In this document: piece by piece, positions 40,105 to 47,861 of the stretch
Layout of the letters: every line of letters starts with the position of its first letter
How positions within the stretch are numbered: the stretch's first letter is position 1
NCBI RefSeq assembly: GCF_963677845.1
Contig: NZ_OY782498.1
Coordinates: 1,929,518 to 1,993,517 of the forward strand
Source: an uncultured Pseudodesulfovibrio sp.
GTDB taxonomy: Bacteria; Desulfobacterota; Desulfovibrionia; Desulfovibrionales; Desulfovibrionaceae
Direction: 5' to 3'
Length of the DNA stretch: 64,000 bases
The notes under the pieces: model-generated
Seen by the model: the letters and a program-made list of their open reading frames with translations, nothing else
What the model was told of the DNA's origin: nothing
Database searches by the model: none
Program-made: the position numbers and the translations under genes

Positions 40105-40836
40105 TCAATTCTTGAAATTTCTCTTCATAATGGAAGCATACGTCCCGTTGGACTTGAGTGTATCAAGTGCGTTCTGCCACTTCTCAATGGTCGCATCCGG
40201 TACGTCTCGAGAAAAAGCGAGCCACGCTGAAGAATCAGCAACCTTGGGGCCAACTCGCTCAAATGATTCAGGACTCAATCCAGCTTCACCAACCATATAA
40301 GCATATGTTCGCTCCCCCATAAGAACAAGGTCAACACGTCCTTGAGCGAGTTTCTTATAACTGGATTCATACGTCGGACCGACATCAAGATTAATAAAAT
40401 TCTTCGCCGTCAATAACTGATGAGTATATCCATCTTTGCGAACAGCAATACGCCCGACTTGACGCGCATCCGCAAGGCTATCAACTTTTACTTCAGCCCC
40501 TGTTCGCTTAAAGAAATAATCACCCTCTCCAAAGACTGGTCCGACCCATTTAAAAAGAGATTCTCGTTCAGGAATCCGAACGATAGCAAAGATTGCCTGC
40601 CGACTTAAATTTTGTGTCTGATTGTATGCCCTTAACCAGGGAGCGACTTGGATTGGATTGGTGTCACCAATCATGGTTTGAATAGCCTGCACAACTTCAG
40701 GCGCAACACCACGCAATTCACCATTCACTTCATAAACAAGCGGTGGATAAATAATCGCCTGCAGATTAATGTTCTCTGCAAAAACACATAACGGCGATAA
40801 GATAAAAAGAAATAATATAATCAAAATCTTAGGCAC
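40105..40836 (-). CDS. Periplasmic solute-binding protein, family 3
   Basis: A 243-residue protein with a signal peptide (ILIILFLFILSPLCVFA) and the amino-acid-type binding-protein fold: YPPLVYEVNGELRGVAPEVVQAI at the start of the mature part, KWVGPVF, and a duplicate-lobe region ending in TLKSNGTYASIMKR. GTG 40836 is chosen because GGAG lies eight bases before it. Like the gene at 18490 it has no permease neighbours. A terminator follows. Confidence 0.8.
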   Translation of the reverse strand: MPKILIILFLFILSPLCVFAENINLQAIIYPPLVYEVNGELRGVAPEVVQAIQTMIGDTNPIQVAPWLRAYNQTQNLSRQAIFAIVRIPERESLFKWVGPVFGEGDYFFKRTGAEVKVDSLADARQVGRIAVRKDGYTHQLLTAKNFINLDVGPTYESSYKKLAQGRVDLVLMGERTYAYMVGEAGLSPESFERVGPKVADSSAWLAFSRDVPDATIEKWQNALDTLKSNGTYASIMKRNFKN

Positions 40837-40969
40837 ACAAAATTCTCCATAAAAAGTATCTTCACTGTGTATCCAATAATAATAATTGAGTCTATTAGAT
40901 TTCTCTTTTTTACACATGCTCATATGCACATATTTTCATATGAATAATACAAATAAATGACAGAGAAAC

Positions 40970-41001
40970 AAAAAAGGTTCCGACTGACGCCGGAACCTTT
41001 T
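40970..41001 (-). terminator. Terminator of phosphomannomutase gene
   Basis: Read on the minus strand, AAAAGGTTCCG/CGGAACCTTTT forms an 11-bp stem with an eight-base loop, followed by a T run. Confidence 0.88.
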
Positions 41002-41024
41002 ATCGGTTATTATTGTATAAAGCT

Positions 41025-42380
41025 TTATGCAATCCACTCATTAAGTTTTTTCTCAAACATGCCCTTAATTTCAGCCAACCGCTCCTCCGTTTCAGCTTCA
41101 AAACGAAGAACAAGAACAGGTTGAGTATTGGAAGCCCGGAGCAATCCCCACCCATCAGGGAATATGGCACGCACACCATCAATATCGATGGCCTCAAACT
41201 TAGCGCTGAAATACTCAACCGCCTTGCCAACCACCGTGGGCTTCATGGCTTCTGGACATTCAACACGAATTTCAGGAGTGGAAAAGGTCTTCGCCCAATT
41301 GGCAAGATGATCACTCATGGTTTTATCAGACTTGGCCACGATTTCTGCGATACGAAGCGATGCATAGGTAGCATCATCAAAGCCATAATAACGATCCGCG
41401 AAAAACATGTGCCCAGACATTTCGCCTGCAAACTTTGCGTCGATCTCCCGCATACGAGCCTTAATCAATGAATGTCCGGTCTTCCACATGACTGCGTCGC
41501 CACCATGAGCTTTGATGTCCTCATACATAAGATGAGAACATTTAACCTCACCGATAATGGAAGCACCGGGAAAATCTTTCAAAATATCGCGAGCATAGAT
41601 GGCAACTAACTGATCACCAAAAAGTAAATCACCCTTTTCCGTAACCACGCCGATACGATCACCGTCGCCATCCAGACCAATCCCAAGATCTGCTTTTTCA
41701 GCCAGCACAGCCTTTTGCAAATGCACCATATTTTTTTCAACGACAGGGTCAGGATGATGATTCGGGAACGCACCGTCAGGCTCACAAAACAAACGAACAA
41801 CTTCCACGCCTGCCATCTCAAGGGCATCGGCGGTAATATCCCCCCCTGCGCCATTGCCGCCATCCACCACGACCTTGAGGGGACGCTCAATCTTCACGTC
41901 CGCGGCCAACTCCTTAATATAATCAGGAATGATGTCTGCTGTAGAAAGAGTACCATCCCCTTCCGGGAAGACACCTTTTTTCAAAACTTCGTACACATCC
42001 TGAATTTCATCAGAATGAATAGTTGATTTACCTTGCCACACCTTGAAACCATTATATTCAGCGGGATTATGGCTGGCTGTAATCATTACACCTGCGGTTT
42101 CGCCAAGGGTGGTGACTGCATAATAAAATGCCGGAGAAGAAACTTGACCGATGGAAACAACGTCAACACCTACAGAAACCAACCCAGCAGTCAAGGCTTT
42201 GTCATAAGCGGGGGAAGAATGACGGCAGTCATACCCGACAACTGCGACCTTTGATCCATTTTGCAAGAAATAGGTACCGCATGCCTTACCAAGCTGTTCC
42301 ACCCATTCTTCATCAAAATCCTGATCAACAATGCCACGAATGTCATATGTTCTAAAAATTTCCCTTATGATCGGCTTCAT
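41025..42380 (-). CDS. Phosphomannomutase/phosphoglucomutase
   Basis: A 451-residue enzyme of the alpha-D-phosphohexomutase family, moving phosphate between C1 and C6 of mannose or glucose for sugar nucleotide and polysaccharide synthesis. The phosphoserine loop TASHNPAEYNG (Ser near 98), the metal loop GLDGDGDRIG, sugar-specificity loop GEMSGHMFF and phosphate-binding RASNTQPVL are intact. ATG 42380 has GGGAGAAA before it. Single-gene unit. Confidence 0.93.
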   Translation of the reverse strand: MKPIIREIFRTYDIRGIVDQDFDEEWVEQLGKACGTYFLQNGSKVAVVGYDCRHSSPAYDKALTAGLVSVGVDVVSIGQVSSPAFYYAVTTLGETAGVMITASHNPAEYNGFKVWQGKSTIHSDEIQDVYEVLKKGVFPEGDGTLSTADIIPDYIKELAADVKIERPLKVVVDGGNGAGGDITADALEMAGVEVVRLFCEPDGAFPNHHPDPVVEKNMVHLQKAVLAEKADLGIGLDGDGDRIGVVTEKGDLLFGDQLVAIYARDILKDFPGASIIGEVKCSHLMYEDIKAHGGDAVMWKTGHSLIKARMREIDAKFAGEMSGHMFFADRYYGFDDATYASLRIAEIVAKSDKTMSDHLANWAKTFSTPEIRVECPEAMKPTVVGKAVEYFSAKFEAIDIDGVRAIFPDGWGLLRASNTQPVLVLRFEAETEERLAEIKGMFEKKLNEWIA

Positions 42381-42547
42381 GCTTTCTCCCGGCTGCACGG
42401 TGTTTGTAAATGAGTATATCCCTACAGAACTTTTGCTTGATATCGTTGATTCCCGGTTATTTCAATGGGAATCATACCAAGCGTTGCACACAGCCCCAAG
42501 CATAGCACATATCGTAAAAGAACGCCTCGTCCTCAATCTTTTCTAAG

Positions 42548-42577
42548 AAAAAAAAGACGTGCCGTATACGACACGCC
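42548..42577 (-). terminator. Terminator of thioredoxin-fold gene
   Basis: Read on the minus strand, an 11-bp stem with two G-U pairs (GGCGTGTCGTA/TACGGCACGTC) is followed by eight T. Confidence 0.85.
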
Positions 42578-42605
42578 TATAATTTCCACCGCCAAGCGGA
42601 AATAT

Positions 42606-42992
42606 TTATTTCTCCCCAAAAACTCCTTGGATAAAATCATCCAATGTTTCTCCATCGGATTCTCCGATAAGCCGATCAACCTCCTCTCCTTTGTTGAAAA
42701 GAAGAAAAGTCGGTGTTCCCTTAACCGAAAAACGCTCTTGTGCTGTATCCAAGTAATCAGAATCATAAAGAAAACACCTCACACGATCCTTGTGGGATTG
42801 TGAAGTCTTTTCCAATATTTCTGCCTGATCAGCATACCGCTCATTCCGTTTGAGAAATGCGACAAGCAAAGGTTCGTCACTCTTCTGCAATTCGAAATCA
42901 AAAGCTTGTGGTTCTATGGTCCTGACCATAAACGCTTCCCCATTATAAACTACTCGCCGGAACTCCCCGGTAAAATTTTGTATCTTTGGCAT
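42606..42992 (-). CDS. Thioredoxin-fold protein lacking the CxxC motif
   Basis: A 128-residue cytoplasmic protein with the overall thioredoxin layout: EPLLVAFLKRN where the active-site strand would be, DSDYLDTAQERFSVKGTPTFLLFNKGEEVDRLIG with the cis-proline after the central strand. The CxxC pair expected after the first strand is absent (Lys-Arg-Asn-Glu-Arg there), so it cannot work as an ordinary thioredoxin and may be a binding or chaperone-like member. The start (ATG 42992) is tentative because no strong ribosome site is visible. Confidence 0.7.
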   Translation of the reverse strand: MPKIQNFTGEFRRVVYNGEAFMVRTIEPQAFDFELQKSDEPLLVAFLKRNERYADQAEILEKTSQSHKDRVRCFLYDSDYLDTAQERFSVKGTPTFLLFNKGEEVDRLIGESDGETLDDFIQGVFGEK

Positions 42993-43084
42993 GTCCAAGA
43001 TACCATACCAATCAAAAACAACGAGTGCATTATATCATCTCGTTATAATGATTATAAATTGAAAGGAATAAGGGAAAAGAGGTA

Positions 43085-45952
43085 TCAGATATCGATGCCC
43101 CACGCCTTGAGCTTGCGATATAAAGTAGCCCTATGAATACCGAGTTGCCGGGCCGCACGGACCTTATTCCCTGCGTTCTGCTGAAGAGCAGCCAAAACAT
43201 CTTCTTTGCCAGGTTTACGTGATACAAACTGTACAGGTGGATGTTCTGAAAAAATCTCGGGCATTGAGGGAGAAGAACTCCGGTTATTATCCGTCAAATC
43301 TTTACGAATATGTTTGAGAGCAACTGTTTTACCTGGAGCAAGTATACAAGCATGTTCAAGCGCATGCCGTAACTCACGAATATTACCGGGCCAGCTGTAA
43401 CTCATGAACAAATCCATAACTTCCTGCGAAACACCTTCAAAGGATTTACCAAAGTGTTCCGAAAACATACCGAGGAAATGATCTACCAACAGGGGAATAT
43501 CAGCCTGACGCTCTCTGAGAGGAGGCAACGTAACGGGCATGACATTCAGTCGATAGTATAAATCTTCCCGGAATACGCCCTGCCGAACAGATTCTAATAG
43601 ATCAACGTTCGTCGCGGCAAGAATACGGACGTCTGCCGAATACGTTTTTGATTCTCCAACCCGCTCGTACTCTTTCTGTTCAAGAAACCGAAGTAACTTA
43701 AGCTGCAGCAAAGGAGAGATGTCCCCTATTTCATCTAAAAACAACGTTCCGCCCTGAGCGGCTTGAATACGCCCGACCTTATCCCTAACCGCACCGGTAA
43801 AAGCCCCACGCACGTGACCAAATAATTCACTTTCCAGCAAGCTTTCAGACAAAGCTGAACAATTCACTTTGACCAAGGGTTTGCCTGCACGCGCACCGCC
43901 GTAATGCAGGGCTTCGGCTGCCAATTCCTTTCCTGTGCCGGATTCGCCAAGAATAAGCACAATAGAATCCAAAGACGAAAGTTGCTCCAAAAGCTGATAA
44001 ATATCCTGCATGGAAGAACTTCGACCAACAATTCCCCGGAATCCATGCCGCTGCTGCAACTGTTTTTCCAGATCAGCAACATGAGAAACGTCACGAACGA
44101 CCAGTACAGCCCCGTTGTGTTGCCTGTCCTGCCCTACCAATGGAGAACAGTTGATTTCAACCATGCGTTCGCCAAGGCCCTTGATTTCCAACTCGATCTC
44201 ATAGCCGCGCACAGGCTTATCCGTCTTGAGCACTTGCTTAAGTACACCCACACAAGGATTACCATCGCCCTCAACCAAATCTTCAAGATCAAGGCCACGC
44301 ATCCGACCTCTATCAAAATTAAACAAAGAAGCAGCGGCTCTGTTTGACGCCATAATAATCAAATTACTATCTACAGTCAGAATTGCATCAGGGATCGACT
44401 TAAAGGTTGCCACCAAATTCAACCGATACTGCTCTTTCTCCTGATTAGCTCGTCCCAAGGCATTCTCAGCCTGTTTACGATCTGTCACATCCCGTCCCAC
44501 GGCCTGCACACTGAGGACTGCTTTTCTGTCATTAAAAACAGCCCGATTGGTCCAATGTATCCACCGGACGTCACCATCATGCCGTGTCAGCATGATTTCC
44601 CTGTCATAAACAGGCTGGGCCGGATGAGCATTTTCGAGCCAATTCACGAAAGACTGACGATCGAGGGGAGCATGATGACTAAAGACATTCGAACCGAGAG
44701 CCTCTTCCTCATCCTCCCCAAAAAAACGGGCATATGCACCATTGATAAAATTTAATGTTCCATCGGCTTTGAACCGACAAATCAACTCTGTTTGGTCTTC
44801 GACAACCGCCCGATACAGTCTGGCCCCTTCGCGCAGAGCCTCTTCCACCACTTTATGCCGAGAGATATCCTGCCCGGACATGACGCACACCTCTCGTCCG
44901 CCGTTCGTATAATAACTCAAAGAAAGTTCTACCGGAAATGATGACCCATTCTTGCGTCGCAAATATTCATAAGAAATACGTTTTACCCCGGTCTTCATGG
45001 CATTCATGGTTTGATCGGGATGATCCACCATAGTCCGAATATCACTCCCACACATTGCATCTGCCTCAATCCCCAGCATACGAACAGCGGCACCATTACA
45101 ATCAATGACTATACCGGTCTCCTTATCGATAAGAAGGATTGCATCGGTCGCACCTTCAAATACGCTCCGGTACTGCTTTTCCGCTACCGCCAGCCCGGAC
45201 TCACTCCACCGTTTTGCTGTAATATCACGAACCGTAACAACAAAACCGGTCAAAATTGCGTCTTCGACAATCGGCTTAATGCTGGACTCGACAACAACAC
45301 CACCCCGCTTCTCCTCAATACAAACAGTCTTCATCGTGGCACGAGCTTCGGACAAAGTTCCTGCTTGGCGTATGGCGATAAATTCCGGTAAAATTGACAG
45401 ATAATCGTAACCAGAAAGAGGTTCTTCAATAGGGTTAATCAACTCCTGAATGAGCCCACCGCAATCCAGTATACTGCCTTCTTCGTCCAAAACAAAAAAG
45501 GCCCCATCGTCCATACCAAGCGTGGCATGCACGATGGTTTGCATACGCACCATTTCACGAGCATGCTCGGCGAACTGAACAAATCCCTTCTTAATAGCAA
45601 CGCCTTGTCGAGCAAGCATCTCCAGTTGAAAGCGGTCCACCGGCTTTTTCAGATAGGAAAACGCCTTGTTCCTGCTGACTTCTTCCACAGGATTGTCACT
45701 GGCTGCATCGACCAACAAAACAAGAGGCACCTGAAAACCCAACCGATCTGCATCGTCCAACAGGACACACCCGCCTTTAGATTTCAAATCAGCGGAAACA
45801 AACAAAACATCTGGTTCCTGCCGGGCCATCAAGGCCGAAGCTGAAGCCAAACTGGAAGCAGTTTCCACATGGTATCCTCCGGCAACGAGAATGTCCCGGA
45901 TCAACGAACGTATGGAGGCGTCACCTTCGGCAACAAGAATGGTCGAACTCAC
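43085..45952 (-). CDS. Sigma54-dependent activator with receiver-like and four PAS domains
   Basis: A 955-residue cytoplasmic regulator. Residues 1-115 are a receiver-like domain with altered pocket residues (ILVAEGDAS; candidate Asp55 in an unusually short loop; Lys-Lys-Pro near 103). Four PAS domains follow at about 145-250, 260-365, 378-495 and 510-625. The AAA+ domain (about 640-870) has Walker A GESGTGKE at 669-676, GAFTGA at 716-721 and LFLDEIGD; a Fis-type helix-turn-helix (RAARQLGIHRATLYRKLK) ends the protein. GTG 45952 is preferred because GGAG lies seven bases upstream. The signals sensed and the target genes are unknown. Confidence 0.88.
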   Translation of the reverse strand: MSSTILVAEGDASIRSLIRDILVAGGYHVETASSLASASALMARQEPDVLFVSADLKSKGGCVLLDDADRLGFQVPLVLLVDAASDNPVEEVSRNKAFSYLKKPVDRFQLEMLARQGVAIKKGFVQFAEHAREMVRMQTIVHATLGMDDGAFFVLDEEGSILDCGGLIQELINPIEEPLSGYDYLSILPEFIAIRQAGTLSEARATMKTVCIEEKRGGVVVESSIKPIVEDAILTGFVVTVRDITAKRWSESGLAVAEKQYRSVFEGATDAILLIDKETGIVIDCNGAAVRMLGIEADAMCGSDIRTMVDHPDQTMNAMKTGVKRISYEYLRRKNGSSFPVELSLSYYTNGGREVCVMSGQDISRHKVVEEALREGARLYRAVVEDQTELICRFKADGTLNFINGAYARFFGEDEEEALGSNVFSHHAPLDRQSFVNWLENAHPAQPVYDREIMLTRHDGDVRWIHWTNRAVFNDRKAVLSVQAVGRDVTDRKQAENALGRANQEKEQYRLNLVATFKSIPDAILTVDSNLIIMASNRAAASLFNFDRGRMRGLDLEDLVEGDGNPCVGVLKQVLKTDKPVRGYEIELEIKGLGERMVEINCSPLVGQDRQHNGAVLVVRDVSHVADLEKQLQQRHGFRGIVGRSSSMQDIYQLLEQLSSLDSIVLILGESGTGKELAAEALHYGGARAGKPLVKVNCSALSESLLESELFGHVRGAFTGAVRDKVGRIQAAQGGTLFLDEIGDISPLLQLKLLRFLEQKEYERVGESKTYSADVRILAATNVDLLESVRQGVFREDLYYRLNVMPVTLPPLRERQADIPLLVDHFLGMFSEHFGKSFEGVSQEVMDLFMSYSWPGNIRELRHALEHACILAPGKTVALKHIRKDLTDNNRSSSPSMPEIFSEHPPVQFVSRKPGKEDVLAALQQNAGNKVRAARQLGIHRATLYRKLKAWGIDI

Positions 45953-46102
45953 TACATATCTCCTAGACATGACTCATACATTAGTTGGGTAGCGAAAACC
46001 AGTCCCCAACCCATGTCGGATGGTTTTCCGCTGTTCATTTTATGCTTCAATGTGTATAGAGAAATTGTGGAGGATTCCTGTTCAGCCAACAAGGAGGAGA
46101 AT

Positions 46103-46342
46103 ATGTCTTTTACCGAAGCCGATCTGCCCGTTGACGTTCGTCACGGAGAAATGATCACACTTCAAGACGGAACCACTGTTCGTTTTGAATCCAATGGTGA
46201 AGCAAAAAACATCATGGTTAATGACGGATTCGAACCCGCATGCACTTTGTTTCCCGGTTGCGACTATACCGTGGAAACCAGTGGCGGCAACTATCAGGTA
46301 AGCTGTGAGTTTGGTGACTGCATGCATGTCAAAAAGCTCTGA
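46103..46342 (+). CDS. Small Cys-containing hypothetical protein
   Basis: A 79-residue protein with a very strong ribosome site (AAGGAGGAG, four bases before the ATG). It has no signal peptide. Four cysteines occur in its second half (ACTLFPGC, VSCEFGDC), which could bind a metal. I do not recognise the family. A GC hairpin follows the stop, so it is a free-standing unit, divergent from the sigma54 activator at 43085-45952. Confidence 0.65.
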   Translation: MSFTEADLPVDVRHGEMITLQDGTTVRFESNGEAKNIMVNDGFEPACTLFPGCDYTVETSGGNYQVSCEFGDCMHVKKL

Positions 46343-46350
46343 GTGACAAC

Positions 46351-46378
46351 CGCGCCCGAATGTTTGCATTCGGGCGCG
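46351..46378 (+). terminator. Hairpin after the small protein gene
   Basis: A perfect 12-bp stem CGCGCCCGAATG/CATTCGGGCGCG with loop TTTG, followed by AACCCTTTTC; a probable terminator with a delayed T run. Confidence 0.7.
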
Positions 46379-46532
46379 AACCCTTTTCAGTCGAAGTGGT
46401 TTCACTATTCGAATCACGGCCTTTACTTTTCTTAACGACCTGCTACAATCCTAATGTGATTGACTTTTGTCAGGTCTTTTTCGCATTTGGTTACTATGCC
46501 TTCACAGACTCTTGCGAGACAAGGAGAAAACC

Positions 46533-46907
46533 GTGGCCAGAATACTTATCGCTGAAGACGATAGAATATCCCAAAAACTCGCTGTCCGAATCGTTGAGGA
46601 ACAAGGACATGTCGCATTTGTCAGTCCTCATGGAAAGCATGCATATGAGACATTGATGCACAACGATATCGACATGCTTCTGACTGACATCATGATGCCG
46701 GAAATGGATGGGCAACAACTTATCAAGACTCTGCGTGGCGACCAAAAATTCGCCAAACTCCCCATTATCATTATGTCCGCCGTTGTCGGACTCAACGACA
46801 TTTCCAATCTCCTCAAACTTGGAGCAACCTTCTTTCTTGCGAAGCCTCTGGATAGGGAAGAGCTCTTATCATATGTATCTCGATGTCTGGCTGAAAAAGA
46901 CTGCTAA
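46533..46907 (+). CDS. Stand-alone response regulator receiver
   Basis: A 124-residue CheY-like protein consisting only of a receiver domain: acidic pair in IAEDD, phospho-acceptor Asp52 in LTDIMMPEMDG, conserved Ser in IIMSAVVG, and Lys-Pro in LAKPLD. It has no output domain, so it must act by protein contact. GTG 46533 has AAGGAG seven bases before it. No kinase gene is adjacent. Confidence 0.88.
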   Translation: MARILIAEDDRISQKLAVRIVEEQGHVAFVSPHGKHAYETLMHNDIDMLLTDIMMPEMDGQQLIKTLRGDQKFAKLPIIIMSAVVGLNDISNLLKLGATFFLAKPLDREELLSYVSRCLAEKDC

Positions 46908-47214
46908 ACACATATTCTCTGCAAAAAAGATTCTCTCTGCTGAGTGTGAAACACTCTTTTCCGCACCACTTTGTTTCGACGCAATTCAAACATATCGCCG
47001 AGACTCTTCGCTGACCTCAAAACACAGCCCCCCCTTTGTCATGAAAATGGGGACTCTTCACCGACTTCCATTCCCTGAAAAAAATCGTTATCTTCAGAGT
47101 GATTGTTCTTGCCATTGGAGGATCGCCCTCTGGCACACCATCAAACTTCCGAGCCAAAACAGTTCAAAAAGAACCGGGGCACGGTCCAAACTCTAACCTG
47201 ACAACGGAATACTC
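46908..47214. other. Intergenic stretch, nothing recognised
   Basis: A 307-base gap between the receiver gene and the cyclophilin gene. I see no frame with a ribosome site, no strong hairpin and no convincing promoter. Confidence 0.4.
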
Positions 47215-47760
47215 ATGAAAATCACTTTGAAAGTATTACTCGCATTTACCTTGATTTCTCTGCTCACCCTGTCCTCAGCACTGGCCGCAGACTTGGAAAA
47301 CACACTGTACCTCGACCTCAAAGATGGTCGGGTCGTTATCGAACTGCGCCCTGATCTCGCACCCAAACACGTAGCCCGCATCAAAGAACTGACCCGAATG
47401 AAGTTCTACGATGGCATCGTCTTCCATCGCGTCATTTCCGGCTTCATGGCCCAAACCGGCGACCCCACTGGCACAGGTCGTGGCGGCTCCGGCGAAAATC
47501 TGCCCGCAGAATTCACGGACACTCCTTTTGAACGTGGCACCGTGGGCATGGCTCGTGCACAAAACCCGGACAGCGCGGACAGTCAATTTTTCATCTGTTT
47601 TGCACCAGCCCCGTTCCTCAACGGACAATATACGGTCTTCGGACAGGTAACGAGTGGCATGGATCTCGTAGATAAGATCAAGAAAGGGGCTGGCCGCAGC
47701 GGAGCAGTTCAAGACCCCGACGCCATTGTACGCATGCAAATTGCTGCTGATGTCAAATAA
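47215..47760 (+). CDS. Periplasmic cyclophilin-type peptidyl-prolyl isomerase
   Basis: A 181-residue cyclophilin with a signal peptide (cleavage after SSALA), placing it in the periplasm. The catalytic core FHRVISGFMAQTGDPTGTGRGG near 68-90, GTVGMARAQNPDSADSQFFI near 109-128 and LNGQYTVFGQV are intact; these correspond to the Arg, Phe, Met, Gln residues of the active site. It speeds proline isomerisation in exported proteins. Confidence 0.93.
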   Translation: MKITLKVLLAFTLISLLTLSSALAADLENTLYLDLKDGRVVIELRPDLAPKHVARIKELTRMKFYDGIVFHRVISGFMAQTGDPTGTGRGGSGENLPAEFTDTPFERGTVGMARAQNPDSADSQFFICFAPAPFLNGQYTVFGQVTSGMDLVDKIKKGAGRSGAVQDPDAIVRMQIAADVK

Positions 47761-47811
47761 TTAAAATTCTTTGGTGACCAAAACCTTTTCTCACACCTAC
47801 GACGATATTGA

Positions 47812-47851
47812 GAATAAAAAAAAGGCGCATCCCTTATGGAATGCGCCTTTT
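47812..47851. terminator. Terminator of the acyl-CoA synthetase gene (bidirectional)
   Basis: AAAAGGCGCAT/ATGCGCCTTTT forms an 11-bp stem with a 10-base loop; eight T follow on the minus strand and four on the plus strand. Confidence 0.85.
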
Positions 47852-47861
47852 CGCGTTTCTT

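Noticed and set aside
47120-47145. TGGCAC in the gap before the cyclophilin gene as a sigma54 promoter
   Set aside because: The -12 position after five bases is CAAA, far from TTGC; not supported.
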